Of a DNA stretch of 64,000 nt, positions 43,581-55,370 are shown in pieces (within the stretch, counting starts at the first letter, position 1; each line of letters begins with the position of its first letter). Under the pieces are notes generated by a model, which was given only the letters and a program-made list of their open reading frames with translations, searched no databases and was not told the origin of the DNA. Source of the DNA: Hybos culiciformis (Eukaryota; Arthropoda; Insecta; Diptera; Hybotidae); the NCBI GenBank assembly GCA_964007475.1, contig OZ023274.1:56753851-56817850 (forward strand). The letters run 5' to 3'. A program made the position numbers and the translations under genes.

Positions 43581-44240
43581 CAGCGCTGTCCAACTGGCGG
43601 CCCAGCTCATCATATTCTGTTGCCCATTAACAAAATAAAAATAATCATATTCCGTGGCCTATTAACAAAATAAAAATATCTGTATAATGGATTTTTTTTT
43701 TTTTTAACTTTTGTCAATTTTAAAAATGACCAGCATTATATCAGTAATATTTATTTGTCTTATTTTTCTTTCTAATCTAGTTTTTGTCGAATTTTTTAAA
43801 TCAAGGCTGCAGACTGGGGTAAATTTATTCAAAATGTTTCCAAACGACAAATATCCAAAATTGCGCGATTTGGGCTTAAAATTAATTTCTATATGGTAGT
43901 ACATATATTTGTGAACGAGCATTTTCTGACATGAAATATATCAAATCTAAATATAGAAATTCAATGGCCGACAAAACACTAGAAGAAATTTTAAGAATTT
44001 CTTCAACTAAAATTGATATAAATATCGAAGTTCTTATAGCTGCCCATATAAATAAGCAGTTTTCAGATTAATAATAATTATGTTAATATTTTTTTTTCTT
44101 TATTTTCTTGAACTATGAACTAATAAAATACTAAAAAAAAAATATAAATGACTTTTAATTAAAATTTAAAGTATACTGGCCCGCCAAACCTACAAAAAGA
44201 TAAAATTGACACATATGTGCCGAAAAGTTGGACAGCGCTG
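43581..44240 (+). mobile_element. 660-bp hAT element with transposase remnant and 8-bp duplication
   Basis: The ends CAGCGCTGTCCAACT and AGTTGGACAGCGCTG are exact inverted repeats. AACTATAC flanks both sides perfectly (43573-43580, 44241-44248). Inside, the plus strand reads the hAT dimerisation region: a first frame to about 43899 (NDKYPKLRDLGLKLISIW), then after a one-base shift STYICERAFSDMKYIKSKYR and DKTLEEILRISSTK, ending at tandem stops near 44072. This is an internally deleted copy of a larger hAT transposon keeping only the C-terminus of its transposase. Confidence 0.92.
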
Positions 44241-44248
44241 AACTATAC

Positions 44249-45654
44249 AATATGTATATTTTAAAAATTCCATTTTAATGTTTTAACATAATGTTGCTTT
44301 TCTATACATAAAATTTTCTATTTCTATTTCTATTTCTATAATAATTAAATTAAGCAGAAAAAAAATCTTAAATATTATGGGCTTCAGTTACCAAATTTTT
44401 TTTTTATGTAAAATACTTAAAATTAAAAAGTATTTATGTAAATTAAAGATAATGCAGACATATTAAAAATTCATGTTTATTCCGTTTATGTGATTTTCCA
44501 TTTAATTTATATTTCCATTTAATTTATATTTCCATTTATATTATAAAAATAATAGAAAATCCTTTTTTGCATCGTTATTTTTTAATGATAAAAGATCTAA
44601 ATATTTTTTCCGTTTAAATTATAAAATCTTAAAGTAAAATTTATCTAACTCAAATTGGAAAAAAAAAATGGAAAATAAAGTTTAAAATTTCTTTCATTCT
44701 CCTAATAAGAATAATAATATAATAAAAAAAAAAAATAACATAACTTACATAAAATATTGTTATAAATATGCTACTTTATAAACTTTTTAAAAAATTAAAT
44801 TGTATTCTAATAACTTTGAAGATGAATTTATTTATTGCTTCAATGACATTTTTAGTTTCTGGTATAATAGAATTTGTCACTTTTACTTATTAACCTTAAA
44901 GTAAAGAAACGAATACTATTTTTATTCAAGATGTTGCAAAATAAGTTTTCTAAATAAGAACTAGTTAACAAATCATTTAGATTTTATTTTTTTATTCCTA
45001 GAACCACAGGTAAGTTGAAATGTTCAATGTGCAAATAATTTGAAGAATTCAATTTTTTCGACACATTGATATATTCTTGTTGAAAAAAATTATTTTGCTT
45101 TGCTTAAGAATTTCCATTATTTCGTTTTTTTAACCTGGATTAATTATAATTTAAAGAAATTATATGAAAATAATTTGCATCATAATGAAATGTCGAAACA
45201 TATCATTTTTACCTTTTTAAATAAAAAAAAATTTCTTAAATCTACTTCTGCAATCCTTATCATAAATAAGATCGAGTTGGAATATCGCTTTCATCTAAAA
45301 AAAAAAATTAAACTCACACACATATTATTGAACTTAATGTGAAGTAATATTTGCTCGAAAACGCTAATCTATATATTGCTTTTCATTAAATTTCGATGAA
45401 ATTTATTCTTTTCTCGATGTCCTCTAATGAAGTAAAGATTAAGATTTTCAAATAAATATCAATTCCTAGCTAGTTCGAAAATGTGATGGGTTAAATCATA
45501 TGAATATCAAAAGCATAATTCAAAATAAACCAACTAATTAATTAAACATAAAAATTTGAATAATATGTATGACATAATTACTATTACATTATACAAAATT
45601 TTTCTACACCTTTTCAACTTCAAATTGGAAATAATCATTTTCAAATTGGAAATA
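44249..45654. other. AT-rich interior, no gene seen
   Basis: Short repeated phrases (TTTCTATTTCTA near 44325, ATTTATATTTCCATTTA near 44505-44540) only. A plus-strand open stretch at 45100-45342 has no recognisable motif. Confidence 0.45.
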
Positions 45655-46144
45655 ATCATTTAAATTTAGACCAAGAGTGTACAATGTTAAGCAACAAAAC
45701 GTATGCTTACAAAACGGCGTGTATATTTTTAAACGGCGTGTATAATATAATGTAAATTTATATCAGAGCACATATTATTAAGCCACAGGATGTAAGTTAA
45801 CAACAGGTAGTTCAGATAATTAAACCAAGGAGTGTAAGCTTATACCAAGGAGCTTATATTTTTAAGTCAAAATTTTTAAGTTTAAACCAAGCAGTGCATA
45901 TTTTTAGGCCAACAATGGTAAATTTATACAAAAAGAGTAAATTTTTAAACAAAAACGAATAAATTTACCCTTATTTTTAATGTAAAAAATACACAACTTG
46001 TACAATTGTACTATTTTTTGTGATTTTTATTTTTTTTACGCTTTTATCAGTTGAATCTTAAATAACGAGGGTAATATTACATCAAAAATTACCATGATAA
46101 TCGACGTAAAATTACAACCAAAACTATCGATTTTCTAGAGTGTA

Positions 46145-46295
46145 AGACACCAATCTTTTAGAAGCACTGAGAATGGATAAATCGAGAGATTAGTACTTCC
46201 ATGAATGAACTGAGAAATATTGGCTATATTGGTTGAAAATTAATTAGATTCTTGAAAAACTAAAAATTTTCCGCCATAGACAACAAAACCCTAAC
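46145..46295. other. Spacer before a LINE fragment
   Basis: Short AT-rich spacer without a feature. Confidence 0.4.
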
Positions 46296-46500
46296 AACTG
46301 TTTGAAAAAAATACCTAATGTTACTACCATTATTAATAGTTGTTTAAAAATTCATATCCCGTCATTCTGGAAGGAAGCCAAAATTGTTCCCATAACTAAG
46401 CCAGGAAAGCCCAATAATGATACGAATTCATATAGACCTACAAGTTTGTTGAAATGTATCAGCAAATTATTAGAAAAAATAATTAAGGTTACATGTACAA
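46296..46500 (+). pseudogene. Small LINE RT fragment
   Basis: The frame reads IPSFWKEAKIVPITKPGKPN, then SYRPTSLLKCISKLLEKII, the conserved RT segment with the YRPI-like motif (here YRPT) followed by the LEKII helix. About 70 codons survive and the rest is lost. The open stretch continues to 46589 but loses similarity. Confidence 0.75.
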
Positions 46501-46599
46501 TACCAACCACAATACATGTGGTGACTACCAAAACTCAGGCAATATATTTAACAAAAAAAAAATTATTACACAAATCTTCAATTATCTAGCACTGAAATA

Positions 46600-47277
46600 A
46601 AGTGGAAAAATGATATAAAATATTTAAGAATTAGATTACATAGAAGACTTCCGCTTGGACCTCATATTCCCACCACTCTTTACACTTTTATTTGATACTG
46701 AAAATAATTTTCCATGCAATAATGTTTTACTGAAAATGATTCTAAAGCCTCCCACCATAGATCTCCATGAAATAGCCAATATCAAGTTTGTTGAAAACAA
46801 AATTCAAAAAATTACAAATAATTTTAAAGAAAAATGTTTATTTCTCGAAAATCCATTAATAAGGTTAATACCTGACACTTTGTTTGTAATTTAAAATGCG
46901 ATTTTACTTCTTAAATTTCGTCGCAGGCCCAAACCCTTGTTTTTCCTGGATTATTCGGATTCGTTATAGTTAAAACAGATAAATACCATATACAATAAGA
47001 ATGGTATCATTTGACATTCGGGATGATTCGTCTTTTTCAAATTTCGTGCGAAATCAATGAGTTGAAAGCTCATCGTAAATGTTTTTTCTGTTTAATTAAA
47101 ATTGACGCACTAAAACATTGAATCAGGTAACATGTGTTTGCAGATGTCAAATTCAAAAACAAATTTTTTTAAATTTTCGATATAATTTTTTAAGGGAAGT
47201 GATTTATTTTTTATTTATTAGTTTTATTTTTAATAATGTACTTTTTTAATTATGGCTTAGTACGCTGTGAAAAAAAA
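46600..47277. other. Probable LINE-derived and AT-rich debris
   Basis: 46655-46894 contains a plus-strand open stretch (TLLFDTENNF, then NKIQKITNNFKEKCLFLENP) resembling the C-terminal tail of LINE RT proteins, though weakly. The remainder is noncoding. Confidence 0.35.
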
Positions 47278-49430
47278 AAACACGAAGCAGTCATAGAACT
47301 GCCGACAGAAGTTTATACTTAAAAGATTTAAACTATAAATTAACAGTGGCTACAAATGATGGACTGTTCAGTAAAAATGTAAATTAAAATAAAAATAGTT
47401 TAAATCTTTTAAGTATTATACCAATTTTATCATTGTTCGAATTTGCAGCAGTTGATCTTTTAACCTTTTAACCTTTGTCAGCTAATCTTTATTTCACCGG
47501 AGCTACCTATTTTGATTTTTTATATTTTGAGCCAGGACGACTCTAAAAGTAGCTAGCTACCCAAAACTTTTGGGCAGGTAATCTTTATTTCACCGGCGCT
47601 ACCTATTTAAAAAACATTTTTTTTTTGCATATTTTAAGCAGGAAAGACCCTAACCATAGCTCCCTATCCAAAATTCTTGGTCAGGTAATTCCACCCTCAC
47701 TTCCGCCCGCACTTCCAATCTCACTTCCGCCCTCACTTCTGCCCTAACTACCAACCTCTCTTCCGCCCTCACTTCCGTCCTGATTTCCGCCCTGATTTCC
47801 GCCCTGATTTCCGCCCTGATTTCCGCCCTGATTTCCGCCCTCGCTTCCGCCCTCACTTCCGCCCTCACTTCCGCCCTCACTTCCGCCCTCACTTCCGCCC
47901 TCACTTCCGCCCTCACTTCCGCCCTCACTTCCGATCTCACTTCCGCCCTCACTTCGATCCTCACTTCCGCCCTCACCTCCGCCCTCACCTCCGCCCTCAC
48001 CTCCGCCCTCACTTCCGCCCTGATTTCCGCCCTGATTTCCGCCCTGATTTCCGCTCTCACTTCCACACTCACTTCCGCCCTCACTTCCGCCCTCACTTCC
48101 GCAATCTCTTCCGCCCTCACCTCCGCCCTCACTTCCGTTCTCACTTCCGCCCTCACTTCCGTCCTCACTTCCGCCCTCACTTCCTCCCTCACTTCCGCCC
48201 TCACTTCCTCCCTCACTTCCGCCCTCACTTCCGCCCTCACTTCCGCCCTCACTTCCGATCTCACTTCCGCCCTCACTTCCGCCCTTACATCCGCCCTCAC
48301 TTCGATCCTCACTTCCGCCCTCACTTCCGTCCTCACTTCCGCCCTCACTTCCGCCCTCACTTCCGCCCTCGCTTCCGCCCTCACTTCCTCCCTCACTTCC
48401 TCCCTCACTAAGTCCCTCACTTCCACCCTAACTTCCGCCCTCACTACCAACCTCTCTTCCGCCTCACTTCCGCCCTCACTTCCGCCCTCACTTCCGCCCT
48501 CACTTCCGCCCTCACTTCCGCCCTCACTTCCGCCTCACTTCCGCCCTCTCTTCCGCCCTCACTTCCATTCTCACTTCCGCCCTCACTTCCGCCCTCACTT
48601 CCGCCCTCACATCCGCCCTCACTTCCACTCTCACTTCCGCCCTCACTTCCGCCCTCACTTCCAACCTCACTTCCGCCCTTACTTCCGTCCTCACTTCCGT
48701 CCTCACCTCCGACCTAACTTCCGCCCTAACTTCCGCCCTAACTTCCGCCCTCACTTCCGCCTTCACTTCCCTCACTTCCGCCCTCACTTCCTCCCTCACT
48801 TCCGCCCTCACTTCTGCCCTAACTTCCACCCTAACTTCCGCCCTAACTTCTGTCCTCCGTTCCACCCTCCCTTCCGCCCTCACTTCCCTCATTCCACGCT
48901 CACTTCCTCCCTCTCTTCAGCACTTACTGCCGCCCTCTCTTCAGCCCGTACAGCCGCCCTCACTTCCTTCCTTTTTTTGGGCAGGTAATCTTTATTTCTA
49001 ACCTTAGCTAACCATAGGTCTTTGCCCAAAAAATGTTCGGCAGGTAATCTTTATTTATTTGAAAAATAAATTTTAGTTGTTAAATAATTTGTAAACGAAA
49101 GATTTTTAAAAAATAATTTGAATTTAAATTTTCCGCGCCAAATTATTTTGTTTTTATAAATGACAAATGATTATTGAACTACCTAATTTGAAAAAAAATT
49201 TGTAAACGCAAGATTTTTAAAAATAATTTGAATTTAAATTTTTCGCGCCAAATTATTTTGTTTTTATAAACAACAAATGATTATTGAGTGGACTCATTTT
49301 TTTGAGTATTCAAACGGTACAGCATGTCGTTTTTTTTTTAACTCGAAATTCGAATGAGTAAAAAAATTTTTACCCCCTACAGAATTACTCATTTATATCA
49401 TACACCGCGCCTAAAGAAGTATAAACTTCA
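47278..49430 (-). mobile_element. Structured repeat family, minus-strand copy with expanded minisatellite
   Basis: Read on the minus strand the order is left end (CGCGGTGTATGATATAAATG at about 49405), a duplicated ~105-bp GGCGCGAAAAATTTAAATTC block (49082-49180 and 49191-49290), subrepeats, the minisatellite (48965-47690), more subrepeats, and the hairpin (47400-47290). The hairpin has one full arm, and most of the other is deleted. The module order matches the plus-strand copies. Confidence 0.75.
47690..48965 (-). repeat. 1.3-kb GC-rich 12-bp minisatellite
   Basis: Over 100 units of TTCCGCCCTCAC (reverse GTGAGGGCGGAA) make up this tract. Variants include GATTTCCGCCCT, CCTCCGCCCTCA and TTCGATCCTCAC, some in local runs of identical variants (for example at 47776-47836 and 48030-48055), showing block-wise amplification. 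The unit is a multiple of three and one minus-strand frame lacks stops, so it stays open for 266 and 122 codons of repeated EVRA. I do not consider this a gene: no start context, composition is purely repeat-driven and the frame breaks freely. Confidence 0.93.
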
Positions 49431-49489
49431 AAAAAGGTTGCAAAAAATATCACTGAAAAATATCTAAAAAATGTTTGTTAAATTTTGAC

Positions 49490-49706
49490 AACTATTTGAC
49501 ACAAGCATCTGATTATTTTTATTAATTTTTTATTATTAATATTAATTATACTTACATGTCAAATTGAAATTCCTTCTTTTTCTTATAAAAAAAAAAGATT
49601 TTTAAAAATAAAAATAAATTTTTCATACAAAAATTTTATTTTTGTATGAAAAGCTTATTCGACCTTAATACATAAACAAATTTGATGTTTCGTCTTTTAT
49701 ATAGAG
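49490..49706 (-). mobile_element. Left-end fragment of a second P-like element
   Basis: On the minus strand this matches 33989-34195 of the intact element: GACTTCTCTATATAAAAGAC, then ATACATAAACAAATTTGATG in reverse, the paired ATACAAAAATTT phrases, and TTTGACATGTAAGTATAA in reverse. Only the first ~210 bp remain, with no transposase. It proves more than one P-like insertion in this stretch. Confidence 0.8.
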
Positions 49707-49709
49707 AAG

Positions 49710-50370
49710 TCAGTTATAGAAAAATATTTGAAAAAAAAACAGCTGCAAAATAGATTTTTTGCCAACCAGTAAACCATTTTTTTTATCAGCGTACTACAAA
49801 GCAAAAACAAAAAAAAAAATTTCAAACATTTTTCAGCAGCAAAAATTTATATGAAAAATCTATTTTTTTTTCACAGCTTACTGCTTTTTTTTGTATCAGC
49901 ATACTAAGCCTATAGAAAAAATATTATTAAAAATATTTCTAATAAATAATTAAAACATTTTTGAATTTTTACGAAAATTATAATAAAATAAAAAGAAAAA
50001 GTAAAAGTGTATGCCTTGTCAATCGGTACAACGGTAGCAATGTCAAATGAAAATTTTTATAATTAATTATCAAATAATATTTTTTTTGAAGTATTAAAGG
50101 AAAAAAAAAATCGTACAACTTTTTTTAGGAAAATATTATAGATTTTCCGTCCCTTCAGTTGTCGAACCCTCCTCGGATATAGACTAAGTCTCCCACTCAG
50201 CGGGGAGGATCCGTCATAAAAATTTGTTTTTTTTTAAATTCTAATTAATTAAGATCTGTTGGTTTTTCAGAAGAAGAGATCATTTAAGGTTAAATCCCAA
50301 AATATGATTTAAACTTAATTCGTAATAAAAATCTGTTAAAAATTATATTATTTTATCAAAATCATTTAAG
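49710..50370. other. Intergenic DNA
   Basis: No gene. TTTGCACAGC-like and GGCTTAGTACGCTG-like phrases near 49790-49920 are partly inverse to ones near 47255, hinting at an inverted duplication. A short GC-richer patch lies at 50150-50210. Confidence 0.35.
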
Positions 50371-50374
50371 ATGT

Positions 50375-51600
50375 CGAATGCTATCACTCTTACCCTACGT
50401 GGACATGAAATTCATTTCCCTTTTTTTCTTGTTCTTTCATTATTTTAAAATATCTTTCATCTTCTTTTGAGACTAAACTTTGGGTAGGAATATTAACTCC
50501 AAGACTAGAAAGTAAGAGATAATCTTCTACCATGTCATATAAGAATTTATCATTATGTCAACATTCACGAATATGGAAGCCATTATTTTTTTCAATTTCT
50601 TGAATTCCAACTTTATTAAAGGGCCCATAAATCTTCCACCCAAGACGTGTTTTGACATTTAGTGGTTGATTTTGATATCCTTCTTTTACTTTCAGACTTG
50701 CTATCAATTTGGAATTATCGAGCCCAAATTAAATGCTTGGAATTGCTTCTTCGTAAGATTAGACAGTAAGCCTTTTTAAATAATTGAAGTTTTCAAAAAA
50801 TATATCAGTTGTCTATATTGGAAGATTTAACGCTGGTTTATTTTGATGCTGTCACACTGATTCCACTAATGCTAAAGAAACCCAAAAAGAATCTATTCTC
50901 TGAGTATTAGCAGTCCATTTTAGGCATAGTTGTTCTAAAGGTCCATTTTTTATCAAAAACATTTACTGTAAATTGACTTAAACTTTTTGAAAATTGTAAA
51001 AGTTGAAATTGTATATTGAGGTGGTAACAATAAATCTAGCTCAATTTATTTTTAATTCAAACGGTAGTTGATCCATGATTTCCTGTAACAACAATGGATT
51101 TGTTAAATGATGGTCTAAATTGGACGCCTCCATTCTAGCAAAAAAGCAAATCTAGTTTTTCAATTTTTGGTACTAGTTCCGATCTTAATTTTTTAATAAT
51201 GAGTTTATGATCATAAACTCATTATCTTTTGAAAGTATTTGATTTGGAACATTTGTTGGTAATAATAATTTGTTTCTTACTGCCTGGAGAGCTACTCCTT
51301 TTTTCGATAAACCCATACACAGATGATGATGTTTCATACCTGCTGAAAAACAATGGTCACCGTTAAAGCTAACTGTTAAGAATTCAAAAATATTTGAAAA
51401 TCATTTGAATTTTTGTTGTTAACACCCGATTTTAATTGTGGTTGTTACATTGCATTCTGAACTTCAGTTGACTTTTGCTGAACAGATATTGTTGGAATCC
51501 CATCGTTTGGATTGCTTAACATTTTATTTTTTAAGACAAATTTTGTTTTGATTGGTCTATAAAAACCGAAATTCATCGTTTTTACCTTGTACAGGGAAGT
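50375..51600 (-). pseudogene. BEL/Pao retrotransposon relic (gag and A17 protease region)
   Basis: On the minus strand 50740-50400 reads FGLDNSKLIASLKVKEGYQN, QPLNVKTRLGWKIYGPF and FLYDMVEDYLLLSSLGV, the region just after the A17 aspartic protease in BEL/Pao polyproteins. Further upstream (51180-51060) ASNLDHHLTNPLLLQEIMDQ with LPFELKINWA resembles BEL/Pao gag. Many stops and frameshifts. These retroelements replicate through an RNA copy in virus-like particles. No LTR was found beside it. Confidence 0.65.
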
Positions 51601-51920
51601 CGAATCCTGATTATTTGAGGACTTGTTAATTCTATTCTCGTCTGTACTGGTATCATGTTTTGATTCAAATTTTCAACATGCCCCAGCTTTTGAAACGCTA
51701 TCAGAGTCAGGTATTCTCCACTTATTACATTCATATTTGTTTTCTCAATATTTTTTGTAAAATCTTACCCTTTTTTCAAACTCCACTTGTTGAAAAGCAT
51801 GTTATTTTCTCAGCAAATATCTCTCTTGAAATTGTTTTTCACGTTCACCATGTTTTTTTTTTTAAATCAACAGAACACCTAATTCAAGTGGACAAATTGA
51901 GAAAACTAACACAAGTTCCA
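51601..51920. other. Intergenic DNA
   Basis: A plus-strand open stretch (51660-51938) shows no recognised motif and is probably chance. It may still belong to the BEL/Pao relic read on the other strand. Confidence 0.35.
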
Positions 51921-51990
51921 GTGCGAGGTGTGAATTGAACACACGACCAAAAATGCCGAAATATTATTTTCTAGCTAAACTACATAGTTG
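51921..51990 (-). other. tRNA-like sequence (pseudo-tRNA or SINE head)
   Basis: On the minus strand an A-box-like TATGTAGTTTAGCTAG precedes a perfect T-arm, GTGTG-TTCAATT-CACAC, with the end CTCGCAC. The 5' acceptor strand does not pair well, so this is a tRNA relic or the head of a SINE rather than a working tRNA. It is unrelated in sequence to the module at 38136. Confidence 0.6.
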
Positions 51991-53393
51991 ATTTGCTACC
52001 AGAGTGAATTTAATTCGCCTTGGAGACTGGTCTTTTACATTGTTAAGATTTCTAAATTATAGTTTTATTTTTATCTGAGAGACGCCGACACACACAACTG
52101 AAATGAGTCCGATATTGACTTTTTTCACATTCCACCCTATCATCTTGTGAGTCTGCTTTGCTACATTGAATTATTATTGAATTGTATTTGGGCTCTGTTT
52201 TTTTTTTTTTTATTAATAAAACAAATTTGTAGAATTGTTACTTTTGCGGGATTGAATTTAAAATTCTGTGAGTTTAAATAAAACTCCAATCGCTTCTTTT
52301 AAAAAACAATATTTTTCTCTAATTAGAGTAGGTACTGATGAAAAGGCTCCGTGTATCGCATAATGTCATATCACATAATTTTTAAAATGACTTATCGCAT
52401 AAATTTTTTTTATGAGATAATTCATTTAAAAACGAAATAGCACATAAATTGAAAAATGATGATGAATTATTTTTATGTGAAAATTCATTTTAAAATGAAT
52501 TAGTACATAAATTAAAAAATGAATTATCTCATAAAAAAATTCGAACGAAAATTTTATGCACTAATTCATTTTAAAGTGAATTATCGCATAAAAATTATTT
52601 TTCGCTATTTATGCACTAATTCGTTTGAAAACGAAATACACTCAAAATAAAATTCCCGTAGATAATATTAAAAAAATCCGTATATTTTATGGATTTATTC
52701 GTCATACTTGACCCAAAGGAAAAATCCGTAAAGTTCACAAATTAACATTTTCAATATGAACAACCAATTTGTAAAATACAGCAATGTTCCGTAATACTTC
52801 TATTATAAAAATTTCTTATTTGTACGGAAATTTCGTCGTAAGTAACAGTAAATACAATTATAATTCATATCTTCAGTAAATTTTTACAGAAAGTTCTTCT
52901 ATATAATTACAGGACTCACAGTTGAGATTAACAATATACTGCACGAAAAGAATTCATTGTTGTTATATCAAAAAAACATTGCTAGTTACAACCGGAGTCC
53001 CGTAAATATTTAAATCTTCTTTCTGTCCAAATTTACCAACATTTCGTAAATAAGAGGGTTAAAATTTGGTGTGTCCGTAAATATCAGCACATTTTAAGCT
53101 GTTAAGTTTGACAGTATGAATCAATGAAGCTTACAGCAATATTTCAGCTGTTTGTTAATGTTAACGTGCGAATAATGTTGTTGATCCTTCAAGCATGACG
53201 GAAGTTTGTTGATCTTTGACGGAAATTTTATTTCATAAAAGTACGGGAAATCCAGTTATAACTTACATCAGTTTTATTACACTACAATTATGGTTATACC
53301 GAGGTAAAGAACAGTTTATGAAAACAAATTCAATCTATTTTTAAATTTTACCGCATTTAAAATTCTAAAACTGATTAATTTTGTTTTAATAAA
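51991..53393. other. Intergenic DNA with palindromic blocks
   Basis: No gene. 52345-52635 is made of imperfect inverted copies of GAATTATCTCATAAA and ACTAATTCATTTTAAA (for example ATGAGATAATTCATTT at 52416 against AATGAATTATCTCAT at 52518). 52640-53110 repeats CCGTAAATA and TTTACGGA-like phrases. Both look like old nonautonomous transposons whose ends I cannot define. Confidence 0.45.
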
Positions 53394-53626
53394 TGTAGTG
53401 CGCCCTTAGAGTATGACACTCTTCACTCATAGAATATTAATTAAATATAATATGAGTGATGAGTGACATCGGCTGTGGGATACTCTCACTCTCTCTTCTC
53501 ATTAATATAAAATATAACATATTAGTATTAAGCAGGAGAGTTGTAAATATGAAGTCAAAGAATAAAGTCGTATAAATAATCTGTTCACTTGTGTTTCAAT
53601 TAATAATAATACCGGTAGGTATTACA
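53394..53626 (+). repeat. 5' LTR of an mdg1/412-type gypsy element
   Basis: It starts TGTAGTGCGCCCTTAGAG and ends GGTAGGTATTACA. Length is 233 bp. It contains AATAAAG (about 53563) as a poly(A) signal and CACTCTCTCTTCTC pyrimidine stretches. The TG...CA ends and the primer site directly afterwards define it. The matching 3' LTR is not in the window. Confidence 0.85.
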
Positions 53627-53644
53627 TGGCGACCGTGACAGATT
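53627..53644 (+). other. Primer binding site, tRNA-Arg type
   Basis: TGGCGACCGTGACA directly follows the LTR. I recall this as the tRNA-Arg-complementary primer site of the mdg1/412 group. Reverse transcription of the element would start here. Confidence 0.75.
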
Positions 53645-55370
53645 TCTTTTTTTTTTTTCAAAAAAAAAAATAAATAAAATTTACTAGTAAAATAAAAGTA
53701 ATTTAAAAATAAAAATTAATCTGAAAAAAAAAAAAAATAAAATAAATTTCTATTTGAAATATAAGTGAACAAAAGAATAAAAACTGAATCAAAAAAAAAA
53801 ATGGTGGAAATTAAATATTTTTACAAATTAAAAAAAAAAATAAAATTTTTTTTAAACAACTAAAATAAAAATTGAATTCAAGATTTTCAAAAAATATGAA
53901 AAAAAAAATTTTTATCAAATTAAGAAACTAATAAAATTTGTGACAACGAAAATCAAATCAAAAAAAAAAAAAATTTTTTTTTTGTAATTGAGAATTTTTT
54001 TTTGAAAGAAAAAATGGTGGAAAAATTTTGAAGAAATGAAATAAAAATTGAAAAAAAATACTATTATTAAAAGCCATAAACTCTCAAGATAGAAATATAT
54101 TTTTTGTAATTTAAAAAAAAAAAAAAAATGGATTAAAAAGAGGAAAAATTTTTTTCAAAAATTATTAAAATAAAATTTTTTCCCTAAAAACCTGAAAATA
54201 AATCAATTTTTTATCATACTTACTTACCTAGAAAAAAAAGAGGGAAAACCTAAATTCATAAAACGGGAAAATAAATTTATTTATAAGAAAATAATTTTTT
54301 TTAAAAATAAAATAACTTTGAAATGACCTCAAAAAATTTAAATTAACTTTCAAAAAAAAACTTAACGAAAAAAAAAAAGAATTTTTTTGAATAAAAGAAA
54401 AAATTAAAATAATAAAAATTTTGCCAATAGCGGCCATTAAAAAAAATTTATAAAAATTATTTATTTGGACAAAGAAAATTTTTTTTTTACACATACATGC
54501 AAATTTTATAAATTGGCATTTATCTGTCAATTCACAATGAAAAAAAAACATCATAACAACAACAACATGAAAAAAAAATAATAATAATAAATTTTATGCA
54601 AAAAGCGAATCGAAATTCTTTTCGAACACCCAATATAATTTAAGAATAAAATTTTAATTATAAAGAAAATCTAAATTAAAATAATAAAATCTAATATAAA
54701 ATTAAAATATTAAAATAATTTTAAAATGGAAATACATTTTTTTTGAATACAAAAACAACAACAGCAGCAACATGAGCAACAGTAACATTAGCAACAGCAA
54801 CAGTAGTATAAACATTAGCAGCAGCAACAGTAGCAATATGATTAGCAACAACATAATCAACAACAAGTATCTCAAATATTATTATATTATTTAAATTTTA
54901 TTTTTTTTTTCAATATTATTACCAATATTATTTAAATTTTACAAAATTTAAAAAAAAATGAAAAAAAAAAAAATTTTTAAAACTAGAAAATTTAATTGGA
55001 TTTACACTATTTCAAAATAAAATAAATATTATCATTACACATAATTTTTTTTTTAAAACATATATTGTTATTATTATTAAATATAAAAATTTTTTTAAAA
55101 AAAAAAAACAAATATTCTTATTAACGATTATAAAATAAATTTTTATTATCATTATGATAAATACAAATTAATAAATATTATAAATTTTTATCGAAACTTT
55201 GAATGGACTTCTTTCAATTTCTTGTTGACGAATTTTTTTTTACTACAAAATTTTATATTGCAAACTATAAAAATATCGAATTTATTTTTAATTGTTTGCT
55301 AGACTTCTTTATTATCTCTGAAGGATGAATATCTTCATGATTTCCAATATAATTCAGATCTCATTTTGTA
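53645..55370 (+). other. Long A-rich leader of the gypsy element
   Basis: About 1.7 kb with poly(A)/poly(T) runs and AAC/CAGCAACA repeats at 54755-54865 (ACAGCAACATGAGCAACAGT and similar). It contains no supported gene. A leader of this length is unusual but known in mdg1/412-like elements. Confidence 0.6.

Larger units (their letters stand above)
42200..46142. mobile_element. TA-flanked inverted-repeat element, copy 2, about 3.9 kb
   Basis: It starts CACTCTAGAAAG (42200) and ends GATTTTCTAGAGTG (46142), both bordered by TA (42198-42199, 46143-46144). The first ~340 bp match copy 1 up to the tRNA-like module, and the last ~490 bp (45655-46142) match copy 1's right part. The middle 42541-45654 has no match in copy 1 and includes a hAT element. 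Either copy 1 is an internal deletion or copy 2 gained sequence. No transposase belongs to it. Confidence 0.7.

Noticed and set aside
47650..48892. Two long minus-strand frames of repeated EVRA residues (266 and 122 codons)
   Set aside because: They are produced entirely by the 12-bp minisatellite, have no start context and break whenever a unit has an indel. They lie within a mobile repeat.
51921..51990. Functional nuclear tRNA gene
   Set aside because: The T-arm is perfect but the acceptor stem does not pair and the anticodon arm is unclear.
54228..54554. Minus-strand 108-residue frame with many Phe and Lys
   Set aside because: It arises from poly(A)/poly(T) runs of the gypsy leader.
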